A stretch of DNA of 64,000 nt, taken from assembly GCA_049472395.1 (NCBI GenBank), contig JBLIRR010000004.1:62001-126000 (forward strand), read 5' to 3'. A model generated the notes under the pieces. That model saw only the letters and a program-made list of their open reading frames with translations, was not told the origin of the DNA and ran no database searches. The translations under genes were made by a program, and so were the position numbers. Below are positions 29,101 to 42,300 of this stretch, one piece after another (position 1 is the stretch's first letter; every line of letters starts with the position of its first letter). The DNA is from JBLIRR01 sp049472395 (GTDB lineage Bacteria; SZUA-182; DTGQ01; JBLIRR01).

Positions 29101-30084
29101 GATGAAGTATACACCTATGATAAAGTTGGTAACCGATTAACTGATAGTTTACGTCCTGGAAATTGGAATTATAATGCCAATAATCAACTCATTGGTTATA
29201 ATAGAGTAAGTTTTGAATATGACGTTAATGGAAATACAATTCAAAAGGATGATAATGGTGTGATTACAAGATATTTCTATAGTGTTGAAGATCGTCTAGT
29301 GAGAGTGGAGGATGGTTTCGGGGAAGTGATTGCCACATATTATTATGATTCTAAGGGTAAGAGGTTAAAGAAGGATGTTAGTGGTTCCGTTACATATTAT
29401 TTTTATTCGGATGAGGGATTGATCGGTGAATACGATATCACCGGGAATGAGATAAAGATATACGGATATACACCTGATTCTACATGGATGACTGATCCCT
29501 TGTTTATGAAGGAAGGGAGTAATTATTACTATTATCAAAATGACTACTTAGGGACTCCGCAGATGATGTCAGATGAATTAGGAAACCGGGTATGGAGCAT
29601 TGTATATTCTGTTTTTGGTGGTACTGTTACAGTCGATTCTAGTATAACCAATAACCTGCGTCTTGCAGGACAATATTATGATCAAGAAACAGGCTTTAAC
29701 TATAATTGGCATAGATATTATGTGCCAGAGATTGGGAGGTATTTGACTCAGGATCCGATTGGGATTGATGGAGGGAGCAATTTTTATATATATGTTATGA
29801 ATAATCCCCAAAAAAATATTGATCCAACTGGTGAGCTTTGTTTAGTAGATGATACCATATTCATAATGGCTACGACAACTGCCCTATATTTTGCTATAAT
29901 TTATAAATGCAAATGTCCTGATCGTACTTATAGAGAAATAATTGAGGTTCCACGAAAGCCGCAAAAGGTAAAGCCCCCTTCAAATCCATGTGTATACATA
30001 TGTATGTTGTGTGCTTCTGAAAAATGGTATTTAAAAACGTTATTTTGTCCTGCTTGTTTAAGCTGTATATTGTTTTATAGATAA
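26149..30084 (+). CDS. RHS/YD-repeat exported protein with short cysteine-rich C-terminal tip
   Basis: 1,311 residues. ATG at 26149 follows GAGGGGA and starts a clear signal peptide (VVILCLLATFLAISFGSARA); an in-frame ATG at 26122 lacks such a site. From about residue 210 there are dozens of YD repeats of the type YDxxGNxxxxTDANGN. The conserved RHS core ends with YYVPEIGRYLTQDPIG and then NNPQKNIDPTG near residue 1225. RHS proteins form a hollow shell that encloses a variable C-terminal toxin released after the DPxG motif. Here the tip is only about 85 residues, with a hydrophobic stretch (FIMATTTALYFAIIY) and about nine cysteines (KCKCP, CVYICMLC, CPACLSC). No known toxin family is recognised and no immunity gene is evident next to it. 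Confidence 0.85.
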   Translation: MRKRSVVILCLLATFLAISFGSARALVDKSSGNMMVSELDFSIPNGDLPLEVQRIYNLRENKGWGFKVGGIMLNEKGHESVFHPQSRVQFITTGLGRSGGALGYREVTRKVSVKEPPSDTSYVKWHHDGKYYMFYDIKLNKEAVSSTDPEYLLVKKESSFEISNKKSGMKYRYDLAFNLKEVESPSGNKLEFLTDHPQFIILPMPKPEIDEDNPSKQRRVIRIRDINNRNLVFEYNDKDQIVSIVYSPNRKIRYGYDSEGRLVRVTNAMGVTKTYGYEGERIIERSDYNGHHEQYEYDEQGRVSIYRDPLHNETKYGYEETDLDGDGDKDFTTTVTDYRGYSTTYYYTRFKYGQMKVTRIVDPLGYEEIYQYDGDTNRAANRISSINKNGHRINYYYDDNDNLIRIEDPAMHSIKVFEYIKGTSLVSEEREYMKAPEFHILHKKSKSPDKSLNVLQRSIQYRYLIDQRLLSEVIDPLGHSIKYDYSPYGRLKSKRDKNGGIKQYTYDQWGNIASITDAEGNITRFSSDDAGRVLREIDALGNRSINVWDNLDRLIEAGDALGNITRYTYDNNGNRLTTTDALNHTTIHQYDTLNRLIRETDPMGNTTHYEYLNDSTCPECQEDAGKVTRIVDANGNETRFEYDPLSRLITLIEPLERITRYTYDGAGNRLSMTDANGNRTTYAYDLLNRMISKTDANSNTATNSYDTLDRLIRRTDPLGGEIKYSYDAQGNILSITDANGNTTMFTYDKVGQKVKEIRPMGEEFIYAYNAIGNLSTVIDPKGQKSVYEYDKEGRVINIKYYGAVDHTTPEKIVSFTYDKIGNLKSYNDGITSAEYNYDSISKKISETVNYGAFTLSYSYTYNPDGTKRSFTGPDGITYAYTYTNSLLRSITIPGIGDIAYNNYEWLVPTTINLPGGTIKNLAYDPLMRIKDIQTRDPSNAILMNYTYTRDKEGNIVTKTTEHGDYSYSYDNLYQLLSADNPGANDEVYTYDKVGNRLTDSLRPGNWNYNANNQLIGYNRVSFEYDVNGNTIQKDDNGVITRYFYSVEDRLVRVEDGFGEVIATYYYDSKGKRLKKDVSGSVTYYFYSDEGLIGEYDITGNEIKIYGYTPDSTWMTDPLFMKEGSNYYYYQNDYLGTPQMMSDELGNRVWSIVYSVFGGTVTVDSSITNNLRLAGQYYDQETGFNYNWHRYYVPEIGRYLTQDPIGIDGGSNFYIYVMNNPQKNIDPTGELCLVDDTIFIMATTTALYFAIIYKCKCPDRTYREIIEVPRKPQKVKPPSNPCVYICMLCASEKWYLKTLFCPACLSCILFYR

Positions 30085-30154
30085 ATGACAGAAATTTTAA
30101 AATTGGGGACGTAATAAGGAGCAAAACTTGAAATTTGAAATTGAGGGATAGTTC

Positions 30155-30286
30155 ATGAGGCGAAACGAGAAAGAAGGGGACGTGAAATTGAGGACGTTCG
30201 CATTTTTTGCTCAAATTTACGAGAGAAGAAAAGATAGAAAAGATTATCTTGGCTACGAGAATAGGGCCAAGAGGAGATGTTTATAA
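30155..30286 (+). CDS. Possible 43-residue small protein
   Basis: ATG at 30155 follows GAGGGA with about seven bases between, and the frame runs to TAA at 30284. The peptide is strongly basic (MRRNEKEGDVKLRTF, ending NRAKRRCL). It sits between the RHS gene and the second giant, where an RHS immunity gene would be expected, but it is very short and resembles nothing known to me. It may be a chance frame. Confidence 0.2.
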   Translation: MRRNEKEGDVKLRTFAFFAQIYERRKDRKDYLGYENRAKRRCL

Positions 30287-30376
30287 ATAAACTTACAACA
30301 AATAATATGAATTATAATTATACACATCTAATATATAAAAATTTTGATTTACAAAAGGCTAAGGAGGAATAACAGC

Positions 30377-33300
30377 ATGCCAGGCTGGAAAAGATTTATC
30401 ACAGCCTTTATCGCAATTATCATCGTCATTATCTTTTTATCCTCTTTTCTCTTCACAAAGCTGATCCCTGCTGCAAATTACTGTGATCCTTATAATCCCG
30501 GTGACGACGATGTCACAGAGAGGGTGCCTTTTTATAACGTGGACCCGCAACACCTCCAGCCTGCAAATACTCAAGATATAGGAATGCCTCCCATTGAGTA
30601 TTTTGCTCCCTCTGACTCAACAGGCGTTGAATTTTCCTATACTTTTCTCCTAAACTCCCAGGCTTCGGTAAACATCCATATTTTTAATGAGCAGGGCCAG
30701 CAGGTAACCACATTAGCCGAGGATTCGGCGCTTCCTTCCGGCAGCCACACCATATCCTGGGATGGGAAAGATAGGCAGGGAGAGTATGTGGCGGAGGGTG
30801 TCTATACTATAGGCGTCGTTGATGGTGAGGATGACCTTCATTTTTATTCCACCCAAAAGATAGGGATTGACACTATATGCCCGGTGGCTAATCTATCCGG
30901 TGCCTTTATGGAGGATGCGGATGGGGATGGTGAGCAGGAACTTGTAGTGTATGGCACAGCCATGGATGATAATCTTAACAGATACGAAATTATGTATGGA
31001 GATGAAAAAGGCGCTTTTATAAGTAGTATCTTTACAGAGGCAAAGAGTGAAGAGTCTCTTGGGAGCTTGCAGGTGACTCTCCCTCAAGAGGGCAGCTATA
31101 CCATAGGACTCGCAGTTATTGACAAAAGCGGCAATAGGGCTGAGGATGTGATAGGCGGAAGCATTGAGAGCCTGCTGGGAAGCGGTCTTGAGATTAAGAT
31201 TTATCCGGTGATCCAGCAGGAGGACCTTGGTGCATTGGATTTAAAAAACTACCCCGATGATGCCCAGGTCTATGTGGAGGATACAGTCCCCGCCGGAGCT
31301 GCCACACCTCGTGAGAACTGGGAATGGAGCAATACTTTAAAGTATAGCGGTGTACGCTCCCATACCCATGAAGCAAGGATCGGTGCGGGCTATCACTACT
31401 TTATCCATCCCACTGAAAGCCTTAATATTGGTGGTAACAATACCTACAACACCAACCTTATTCAATATGTATATCTTGATCCCGAAGATCCACCCACTCA
31501 GATAATGCTTCAATATTACACGGGGTATGGAAATGGGGAGCGTCGTGTTTACTGGGGCAACAACAAGATAAACCTGGGCGGGACAGATGGCACCATATCA
31601 CAGTTGCGTATGGATTCTCTGCCGCCTGTGGGAAAATGGATACGTCTTAAGATACCAGCAAGGTTATTGGAACTTGAAGGAGAAGAGATAAGGGGGATAA
31701 CCTTTGCGACCTATGATGGCACGGCCTATTGGGATAAGACAACCACCTCATCAGATCTTTTTGAGCGTAGCACCGGTACCTACGAGGTCATGATTCAGGG
31801 GCAGGACAATACAACACCCTCTACTATCCGCTTCTCCCTGAGCCAGCAGGCAACTATTTCCCTTACGATCTATAACCAGGAGAATGAAGTAATTAGGACC
31901 CTGATTGATAATGGGACAAAAGCTGCCGGCTATTATGAGATAACCTGGGATAATAAGGATGATGGCGGAAGCTATGTGGAAAGCGGGAGTTATTATTATC
32001 AGTTTACTGCACCTGGCACTCCCATAGATAGTGATATTATTTCCCCGTATGGGGTGGTGGCGGATGAGGAGGATGTGGCAGAGCTCAATCCTTCAAAGCT
32101 CGGCATAGATTCACAAAACCATCTCTATGTTTTAAATAACACCGATGGCCGCCTTTATGTTTTTGATATATCAACAGGGGACCTCCTCTATTCCTTTCCC
32201 GTTAACAGCAATGTTGGCGGACTTGCCGTAGATGCGCGGCCAGGGTTCGATCTTCTCTATGTTACTGATTTGGCAAATCATGTTGTGTCACGATACGATA
32301 GCCAGGGCACCGTGCTCGATGAGATAGGGTCGCCGGGTACAGGTGATGGGCAGTTTGATCAGCCAAAGGACGTGGTCGTGGACAGAAGTGGAAAGCTGTA
32401 TGTGGCTGATGCGGGCAATTCACGGGTGCAGATCTTTTCCAACATCGGTCTTTTTGAAAACTCTTTCCCGGTGGTGGTTGATGATCCTGAGACGGAAGAA
32501 GTAGAGGGGCCGGATTTTCAGCCTACAATTCAAGCTTTGGATATTGACTTTCGGGGGAATGTCTATCTTTTAGATAACGCCAATAATACGATTTTAAAGT
32601 ATAATTCGCAGGGGCATTTCTTAAGGACTATTGGGGCTTCCGGGGCAATGTCCGGCCAGTTTCAAAATCCTGTGGATTTCGTTATTGATATCAATGGTAA
32701 TCTGTATATTGCCGATCAGATGAATCATCGGGTGCAGAAACTGGATGGCAATGGCTTTTGCCTGGCCAGGCTTGGCTCTGACGCCTCCATACCTCCTCTA
32801 CCAACGGGCATTGCCTTGCATCCATCAGGTGACCTTTTTGTGGCAGAGGCGCAGGAGGGCAAGGTGGAACAATTCAAAGTGGCCAGGGCCCATCTTGTGC
32901 TTGATAATATTGTGGCCAGGATCATCAGCCCGGTGGATAACTCATTGGTCGCTGGTGGTGTGGCTATCCAGGGGACAGCCTCTGCCAGGAATTTTCTCAA
33001 ATACAGTGTTGAGTGGGGCTGGGGCAAGGAGCCAACAGACTGGTATCCTTTGATTACCTCTTACAGCGAGGCGGATAATAGATACCATTTTGAGGAGCAT
33101 GCTGCCTGGACTGTAGGGGATGAGCTGGCTGTATTTGATATTAATGGCATCCTCCATGAACAATGGGATGTGAATACCTTTAATTCCTTCGGAGTAACGA
33201 CGGTTCGCCTTATGGTATATGCGACAGATGGAAAAACTGCCGAGGATAGAGTAACCGTCACCTGGGGCGGTGTGGTACTCACCTCAAATCCGGCTACAAT

Positions 33301-36300
33301 TATTAGCTCGGATAATAAGGTTACCCTGACCCTGCCTTCTTATTCGGTCAATACAATAGGGGGATTGTTGATCAGCATTACCCCGACGGATAAAGAAAAA
33401 TTAGAAAATGTGGACTATCAGAGGATCGGAGAATTCTATGAGATAAGACCACCCGGTTTGCCCTTTACCAGGCCGGTTACCCTTGAGATGTCTTACACGG
33501 ATGAGGACCTCCTGGGGGCAGGGGGTACTATTGATGAGACAAAGTTGCGTATATATAAGTGGGACCCGTCTCAGCAGATGTGGAAATTTTTGGGGGGCGA
33601 AATAGATACGGAGAACAATCGACTCAGTGCAGAGATTAAGGAAATATCCCATGGAGAGGCCTATTACGTTATCTTCGCCAATCCTGCCAGGATTAATCCG
33701 CCCGTGTTTTTTCAGCCACCTGCATCGGCAACCACGGAGATTATTGCTCTATCCGGCTTGGCAGAGCCCGGCTCGCAGGTAGAGATTTTTCATAATGAAG
33801 AGTCCCTGGGCTGGGTATGGGCAGATCAAGATAATGGCTTTTTCTCACGTGAAGGGGTAGAGTTACTATCCGGTGAAAATGTCTTTACTGCTTGGGCAAG
33901 GGATGCTCTTGATACTATGAGCCGACTCTCTAATCAAGTGATAGTGAGCTATGCGCCCTCGCCATCTATCGCGGTTTCTTCGTTGCGATTTATGAGCCCT
34001 GACTATAGCGACGAATTCACCGGCGATATTCAGATAAAAAGGCCGGTATTTATTGAGTTGGCAGGGAGTGATAATGATCCGGATAAGATCAATCAGGTCT
34101 ATATCAAGATCTTTGGGAACCTTACCGATACTGCCGGATTAATCATTCCCCTTATGGAGACAGCCCTTGATAGCGGTATTTATAGAAATTCTGTTTATTT
34201 TGGATATTATACCGATCCAGCCTACTATACCCTGGGTGTGATGCCTGGGGAGAGTGTGACCATGGTCTCTTCAGATGACCAGACAGTATCTGATACGATT
34301 TTGGTCCTTGATGATGTACCACCCGGAGCGCCCCGTATTACTTCTCCAACCCATCCATCCCTCTGCCAGGATACCTTTGAAAATGGGCAATTGGGTGAAT
34401 GGGCCAACCGCAGCGGTGGAGCAGGGGGAAGCCTTTTTCTTGATGATTCTGATCCCTCTTCCGGTGGCAGTTGTCTTAAGATTGTCAATGAGAGCAAAGG
34501 CGGGGATATGGGTGTGACTATCCGTGAAAGTGCTTATCAGGTGCGGGAATACCCTGTAGTGAGCTTTAATTATAAGATACCGGAAAATGTGAGAATTAAC
34601 CTCATAGTTACCATCGGTGGGGTATGGTATGAGCTGCGGATGAGCGATGAGGCTAAGCATGTTGAGAATTTTGAGCAGGTTCTCTATACCACTATTGGTG
34701 ATTTGAGAGTGATCAATGATGGCCAATGGCATGAGGTGGAATTCAATCTTTACACCCTGCTTAAGAATTGTATGCCGGATCAGTTTGATTTCAGGGTAGA
34801 TGAGATGATTATGGCTGAGTGGGATGTGGTCGGGTGGTCTACTATAGCCATGGGCAATCATAATGGGGAAGGAGCTGCCTATTATATTGATAATTTTATC
34901 ATCAGCAGCGGGGGGAGCGCGCAGGACCCGACCCTCTCTTTAAGTGGGCTGAGTGATACAAGCGGGATCACCGACTTTAGCTTTTTGCTTGATTCGGTAG
35001 CCGATACCCTTCCCGATGAGGTGAGTGAGGGAGCGGAATGGACAGTGACCTACCCGGATACAGAGAGCGGGAGATGGTTCTTTCATGCGCGTGCCGCGGA
35101 TGGAGTGGGAAACTGGGGCCTGGCCAGTGATTATCAGCTCAAGGTGGATAAAGAAGGTCCTTTGGCTCAAGATCCGCTCCCGGCTCCTTGGGGCTTTTCC
35201 GCCACAAGTGAGATTAGCATAAAGATCATGGATTTTGGCGGAAGCGGGCTTGATATTGACACTGTTCAGCTTGAGGTTGAGGGTATTGTGTATGATATAC
35301 ACGATGGCGGGATGACCTATGATCCGCTCACTGAGACCCTGAGCTTGAAACTGTGGAAGGTGACCTCCTTTACACCTTCGCCAATTCTGGATGGCCAGGT
35401 AGTAGAGTGCTCGGTGATAGCGGCGCAGGATCTTGCGGGCAATCCCATTCAGGAAGCCTATTCCTGGTCCTGGACAGCTGATTATTCCTCTTTAACCGAA
35501 GGGGACCTTGTCTTATTGACCACTGGAGGCGGCTATTCACCTAGCTGGTCGCCGGATGGGGATTGGATTGCCTTTGTCTCAAGCAACAATATCTTCGTTA
35601 TCCAGTCGGATGATTATGCTGAGGAAGAGGGGAGCCTCCTTCAGTTGACCTCAACAATAGAGGGAGTGAGAAACTATGATCCTGCCTGGTCGCCGGTGGA
35701 TGAGCACATAGCTTTTGTATCAGACCGGGAGGGGGATGAAGATATATGGGTGGTTAATAGTGATGGCACAGACCTTATGAAACTAAGCCAGGATGATCCT
35801 GACCATCAATACCGGGACAGACATCCGACATGGTCACCGGATGGCTCTCAAATAGCCTTTGAAAGGGAGGGAAATATATGGATCATGAATGCCGACGGCT
35901 CTGATGCCTATCCCCTGACCCATGATATGGTGTACGATAACCTTTATCCGAGCTGGTCCTCTGATGGGCAATGGATTGTCTATACAAAATCATTATATGA
36001 GGATCATCTGTGGATGATCGGCAGTGATGGGCAGCAGGAGTTTCAATTAACCAGGGAGGACCCCACCCGTTTTGCCTCCTTTATGATAGATAATCAAAGG
36101 ATCGTGTATGAAAAGGCCAATGAAATTTGGATGGCCACGATTGATGGCAGCGAGAAAAAGGTCCTGCTCGATAACCGTAGCTGGCATGATTCAGAGCCGG
36201 TATGGAATAGTGAGGGCACAAAGCTCGCTTTAAGCTCCACCCGCAATGGTTCCTTGAATATATGGATCATGACCGTCCTTGAGTTGGCAGATGTCCGGGC

Positions 36301-39300
36301 AGTTTCGGAATTTATCTCGCCCAATGGCGATGGGCGCAATGATACCGTATCATTATACTATTCACCCACTATCTCCAATGTGACAGTGAGCCTCAGGGTA
36401 TATGACGGGGAGGGCACTTTGGTGAAGACCTTGGTGGATAATGAACGAAGAGATGCGGGGGAAAGCATCGAGATGTGGGATGGGCGTGATGAGCAAGGCC
36501 TGGTTGTGGCTGATGGGGCGTATACCTTGAACTTACAGGCCACCACTCCCTCAGGGGATAGTACTATTTCGGAGAATAAGAGCATTATTATTGATACTCT
36601 CTTACCCAGCGCTTCTCATAAATTTGGCTATCCTCACAAACAAAGCGAGGGTATACATTATCTTACTCCCGCCTCTCAAATCACCCTGGAGGCTGCGGGT
36701 ACAGGCTCGGGTGTGAGCAGGATAGAATATAGCCTTGATGAGGGAAACAGTTGGCGGAGCTATACATCATCTTTTTATGTGGGATTGCAGGATACAAGTA
36801 TTCTGTACCGGGTCACTGATGGGGCAGGGAATCAGAGATTAAGCAACCTGATACATATCTCGGTTGATGATACGCCGCCAATGAGTGAGATTATGCCGAG
36901 CGGGAGTCTGTATTATGATGGTACGAACTATTATGCTCCCATCCATTTTACCTATTCACTGTATGCAGAAGATAATGAGGGAGGGGCCGGTGTGGCCGGC
37001 ATCCACGTGAGTATCAATGGAAATGACTATTTTAATTATACTACACCCATTTCCCTGACCAAAGAAGGATTAAATTCTATTGCCTATCGGGCTGTGGATC
37101 ATCTTGATAATCATGAGAGCTGGCAGACTATTTACATCATAGTGGATACAGGCCTTGCGACATGCACCTTTATCCCCCTCGGCGATACCTTTAATAATGG
37201 GGTAGACTTCTTTAGCCTGCCGGATACCTTGTATCAGTTATCAGGCACAGATGCTGCCTCGGGTATACACCATATGGAATATAAAGTGGATGAGGGAAGC
37301 TTCGAGGAATATGTCACTCCCATCTTAATTGAAGAGCCGGGTCTTCATACCTTATATTATAAGGCTGTGGATAACAGTGGGAATTGGTCACAAGAGCAGG
37401 CCATGCTGATGATAGTGGTTGATACTCTTCCTACTACCCAGATGACGGTAAGCAGCCCTCTTTATAAGGCCAATGGCGTAAATTACGCTCATAGTGACTA
37501 CACTTATCAGATAACCAGCCACGCAGGCTCTGTGGAGGTGAGCATTGATGATGATCTTGGGCAAACCTATGATTCGTATCCTATTACCTTGAGCCTTGCA
37601 AGCTATGGTGAAGGAGAGCACACTATAAGTTTTCATGGCGAGGGAGAGCCCTCTTCGACTTTGACTATTACTGTTGATCATACTTCGCCCTCTTCCACTT
37701 TGAGCATCGAACCACCCACATATGGATCAGCCCCTGTTTATATAACCTCTTTAAGCAGAATAACACTCTCTGCCATTGATAACCTTTCCGGGGTGGCTTA
37801 TATGGAATATGGGGTAAATTCCACCTCTAACTGGATACTCTACTCACAGCCCTTTAATATCTCAATCCAGGGACTCTCTACTATTTATTTCCGCAGTGCA
37901 GATAATGTAGGCAGTATTGAGGATATCCAGAGCATAGAGGTGTATCTTGATGATACGGGGCCCTTAGTAGATGATATCCTCCCCAGTAGCTCGGTCTATA
38001 TCTCAGAGGGTCGGTCCTTTGCGCCTGGGGATTACACCTATTCAATAAGCGCCGTTGATGATGAGGTGGGGCTTGATCATATTGAGGTAAAGATTAATAA
38101 TGGTCCGTATATGGAATATACCTCGCCTTTTAGCCTGCCCAGAGGTGCAGACGTCATAAAATATAAGGCTAAAGATTATCTGGGCAACTGGTCAGAGGAG
38201 AAGACCTATTCCATTTACATAGATACAATAGCTCCCCAGACAACTATCAGCGCCGATGCACCTAAATATGGGACAAATCCGATATATATCAGCACCACTT
38301 CAAATATTTATTTTACAGCTCAGGATGGGCAGGGTGCCGGAGTTGAGCTGAGAGAATATAGCCTTGACGACGGCGCCACCTGGATACGCTACTACCACCC
38401 CTTTAAACTTTCAATTCCTGGCCTTCATTCCATCCAATTCCGGAGTATCGATAATGTCGGTAATGAGGAACCTGTCCAAATTGCCGATGTGTATTTGGAC
38501 ATCGAGGCCCCAAGTACACATTTATCTGTAAGTGTGCCCAGTGCTGGGATCGATCCGGTCTATGTAGCTCCAGCTTCTATAGTGTCCCTCAGTGCTGGAG
38601 ATGCAGGGGCAGGAGTTCGTAATATAGAGTACAAGATAGATGCCGGTGATTGGCAAAGCTATTTCTCCGGTTTTAATATAGCCTTCCCTGGGGCCCATCG
38701 CGTCTATCATAGAGCCACTGATAATTTGGGTTATCAAAGCCCCGTAATAGCAGCAGAGATTTTTGTAGATACTACTCCGCCTATTACCCAGGTCTTCCCA
38801 AGCACGCCGATTGCTGATGATGGCATCAGAAAATATGCCATCTCTTCTACTTCTTTTGCCCTGGTATCAGAGGATAATGTGCCAGGCGTAGATCATATTG
38901 AGGTGAGTGTCGATGAAGGAACGTATCATACCTATACCGCGCCAGTTAGCTTTGACACACCAGGGCTTCATACCATCAGCTTCTATGCCTTTGATCAGCT
39001 AAACAATCGTGAGTCAGAACAGATATATGAGATTTATTGTGCCGATACTTTGCCCCGGGTAGCCATTATACCGGTAGGCATTGTCTATAATGAGGAACCC
39101 AATCGGTATGCCCCCTCCTCCACTATGTATACTTTAGTGGACACGGGAGTAAATATTCTGGATGAGATCCGCTGCCAGATAGATGGCGGAGGATTTATAA
39201 CCTATAGTACTCCCATTCAACTTACTGAGGAAGGGGAGCATTGTATAGAGTTTGCCGCGGTGATAGAGGGGCTGCAAGAGGATGCAACCCAATATCACGT

Positions 39301-42300
39301 CATAATAGATGATACGCCTCCTCTAACTGAACTTTCCCTTGGACAGCCCCAGTATAGCTCCTCAGAAGAAGAGATTTTTATTTCCTCAACCACACCAATA
39401 ATTCTGAATGTAACAGAGGAATCATCCGGCCTTGCAGGGTTGCGCTATAGCCTGGATAACGGAAATACCTGGCTTGCTTACAGCAGGTCTTTTACGATAG
39501 CCAATTCTGGTAACTTCACCGTCCACTATCAAGGATATGATAACGCAGGAAATTATGAACCCATCAAGACGGCTCATTTGACAGTTGATACGAGCCCACC
39601 AACGGTGAGATACATTGCCAGCGGCAATCTTATCATCTATGAGGCAAATCATTATGCACCACTTGATTTTAGTTATATCCTCTCTGCAACTGATAATGAG
39701 TCCGGGGTCGATCATATAGAATGTAACTTAGACGGGTTGGGCTTTGCTCCCTACACGGCACCTATATCCTTTAATGGTTATGGCTCGCACCGGATAGAGT
39801 TTAAGGCGCTCAATCACCTGAGACTGTGGAGTGAGATATGCACCCTCAATGTACATGTGGCTGACATTGGAGTAAGCACACGCATCGCTACTTCCGAGAT
39901 CACTTATCCGTTGAATAATACAGATATTGTATCCTCTCATTGCGTCTATACCCTCTCGGCATCATCTGGCGCGGACTGGATCGACCGTATCGAGTATAAG
40001 ATTGATTCGGGAAGTTTTACTATGTATAACATCCCCTTTAAAATAACGACAGAGGGTGAACATGTGATCACGTACCGGGGAGTCAGCAAGACCGGAAGCC
40101 TGGAGGCAAACAATACCTATAGAGTCTTTGTTGATAATACTCCCCCTGGGATTGCTGCTTTATCAGATAATCCTGATCCCTTTACTCCATTTAGCGAGCT
40201 TAATATCGGAATGAATGATACTGTAAGCATTACTGCCTGGATCTCTGATAATATCTTTACTGAGCTGAATGTTTCTTTAGCCATATATGACCTTCAAGGG
40301 CAGCTCGTGAGGCAGTTGGAGGAAAATAGAGAGGCGTCCGCCGGCCGAATAAGCAGTATTTGGGATGGATTAAGTGATAGTGGTGAAGAGATGGCAGAAG
40401 GTGACTATGTCTATCAACTGATGGCTGCCGATAGGATAGGTAATATTGCCCATGCCTCTGGAATGATTACTCTGGCCGGATCTTTGGTAAAAGCGCCAGT
40501 TACAGCAGATATATCTGATCAGACATATCCTGCTATTTATGGCAGCAGGATTGTCTGGGAGGATGAAAGAGGCGGTAATAAGGATATCTATCTTTATGAT
40601 CTTGAGACCCAGCAAGAGACCCAGATCACTAATGAGGCACATGATCAGGTGAAGCCGAGGATTTATGAGGATTTTGTTGTGTGGGAAGATTATAGAAATG
40701 GCAATGCTGATATCTATCTCTATGAGCTTGATACGCAGGTAGAGATCCGGCTTACCTCTGATGGTAGTGAGCAGACCAATCCATCAATTCATGGAAGTCT
40801 CATAGTATGGAGTGATAATCGCCATGGAAATTGGGACATTTATCTCTATGATTATTTTACAGGCATAGAGTCGCGAATTACCCCGGACACGAGCGATCAA
40901 ATCAATCCGGATATTCTTGGCTACCACATTGTCTGGGAGGATTATCGTCATGGCCAGGCAGATATTTATCTCTATGATATCCTGAAAGAAAGTGCAGAGC
41001 AACGGATTACTTCTGATTCGGCAGAGCACACCAGACCTTCCATACACAACCATTGGATCGTGTGGCAGGATAGCAGGGATGGCAATCAAGATCTTTATGC
41101 TTATAATCTGTTAGCCAACACAGAGCATGTAGTGGCAGCTACTCCTTCAAACCAAACGATGCCGTGCTTGTTTGGAGATTTTGTTGTATACCAGGATGAC
41201 TTAAATGGCCCTGAGGATACAGATATTTACTTATATAACATTATCAGCAATGATAATCTCCTGCTCTCCAACCATCTGTCACGCCAGGAGCACCCGGCTA
41301 TTTATGGCCACAGGATTGTATGGCAGGATAACCGTGCCGGACAATGGGATATTTACACTTGTCTGGTTCCGGAATTGAGTTTAGAGACTACTATAAGGAG
41401 AGTCAATCTGGAAACCGAGGATCAGATACATCTGGATCTTTATGGTTATTATTTAGCCTTTACTGATTATACGAATGGATTTGGGGATATTTACCTAAAG
41501 GATTTGATTAATGGAGATGAGATACGGATAACAGAGAATTTAACCAGCACCCAATGTGAACCCTCTGTTTCAGGAAAGATACTGGTCTGGCAGGATAATC
41601 GCTCTGGAAACTGGGATATTTATACTCGCAGGCTCGACAGCTCCACAGAAATCAGAATAACTGAAGATTTGGCTGACCAGATGCATCCTTCCGTATATGA
41701 GGACAGGATTGTGTGGGAGGATTACCGCAATGGGAATAGTGATATCTACTATTTCGATTTAAGCATAGGTGAAGAAAGGCCCCTGGTTCTGGATCCATAT
41801 AATCAAACCAATCCTGTTATTTATGGGAATAGGGTCGTTTGGATAGATGACCGGCATGAGGGCCAGAGCGATGTTTATTTGTATGACCTCGGTAGCGCTC
41901 AAGAGAGGAGAATCACCACGGATAGCGCGGAGCAGATTCAGGCTGATATCTATGATAGTTTTGTTATCTGGGAGGATTATCGCCATGGTAACGCAGATAT
42001 ATATCTCTACAACATCATCACCGGGCAAGAGAGGCAATTATGCGCAGATATATCCAATCAAACCAATCCTGCTATTTATGCTCAAACCATTGTCTGGGAA
42101 GATGATACATTCGGGCATAAGGATATTTATAAATATAATATTCCGATTGCAACTGCACGCCTGGTGGCGGGGGAATCTTACGATGAGATCTATCCGAACA
42201 TATTTGAAAATATTATAGCGTGGCAATCTCATCAATACAGCTCCCATATTTTTTATGCTGCGAGTATGGTCTCAATACCCCAGGATACCTTACCCCCACA

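Noticed and set aside
30085..30343. Repeated GGGGACGT words after the RHS gene as a REP/RAYT relic
   Set aside because: Only a few short words are present and no transposase remains can be read.
34271..34861. Minus-strand 196-residue frame inside the second giant
   Set aside because: It is antisense to a well-formed jelly-roll-like domain and has no ribosome site or recognisable motif.
36595..42270. Regular repeats that could suggest a CRISPR or non-coding array
   Set aside because: Units are in frame, differ in sequence and encode known domain patterns; there are no identical repeats with spacers.
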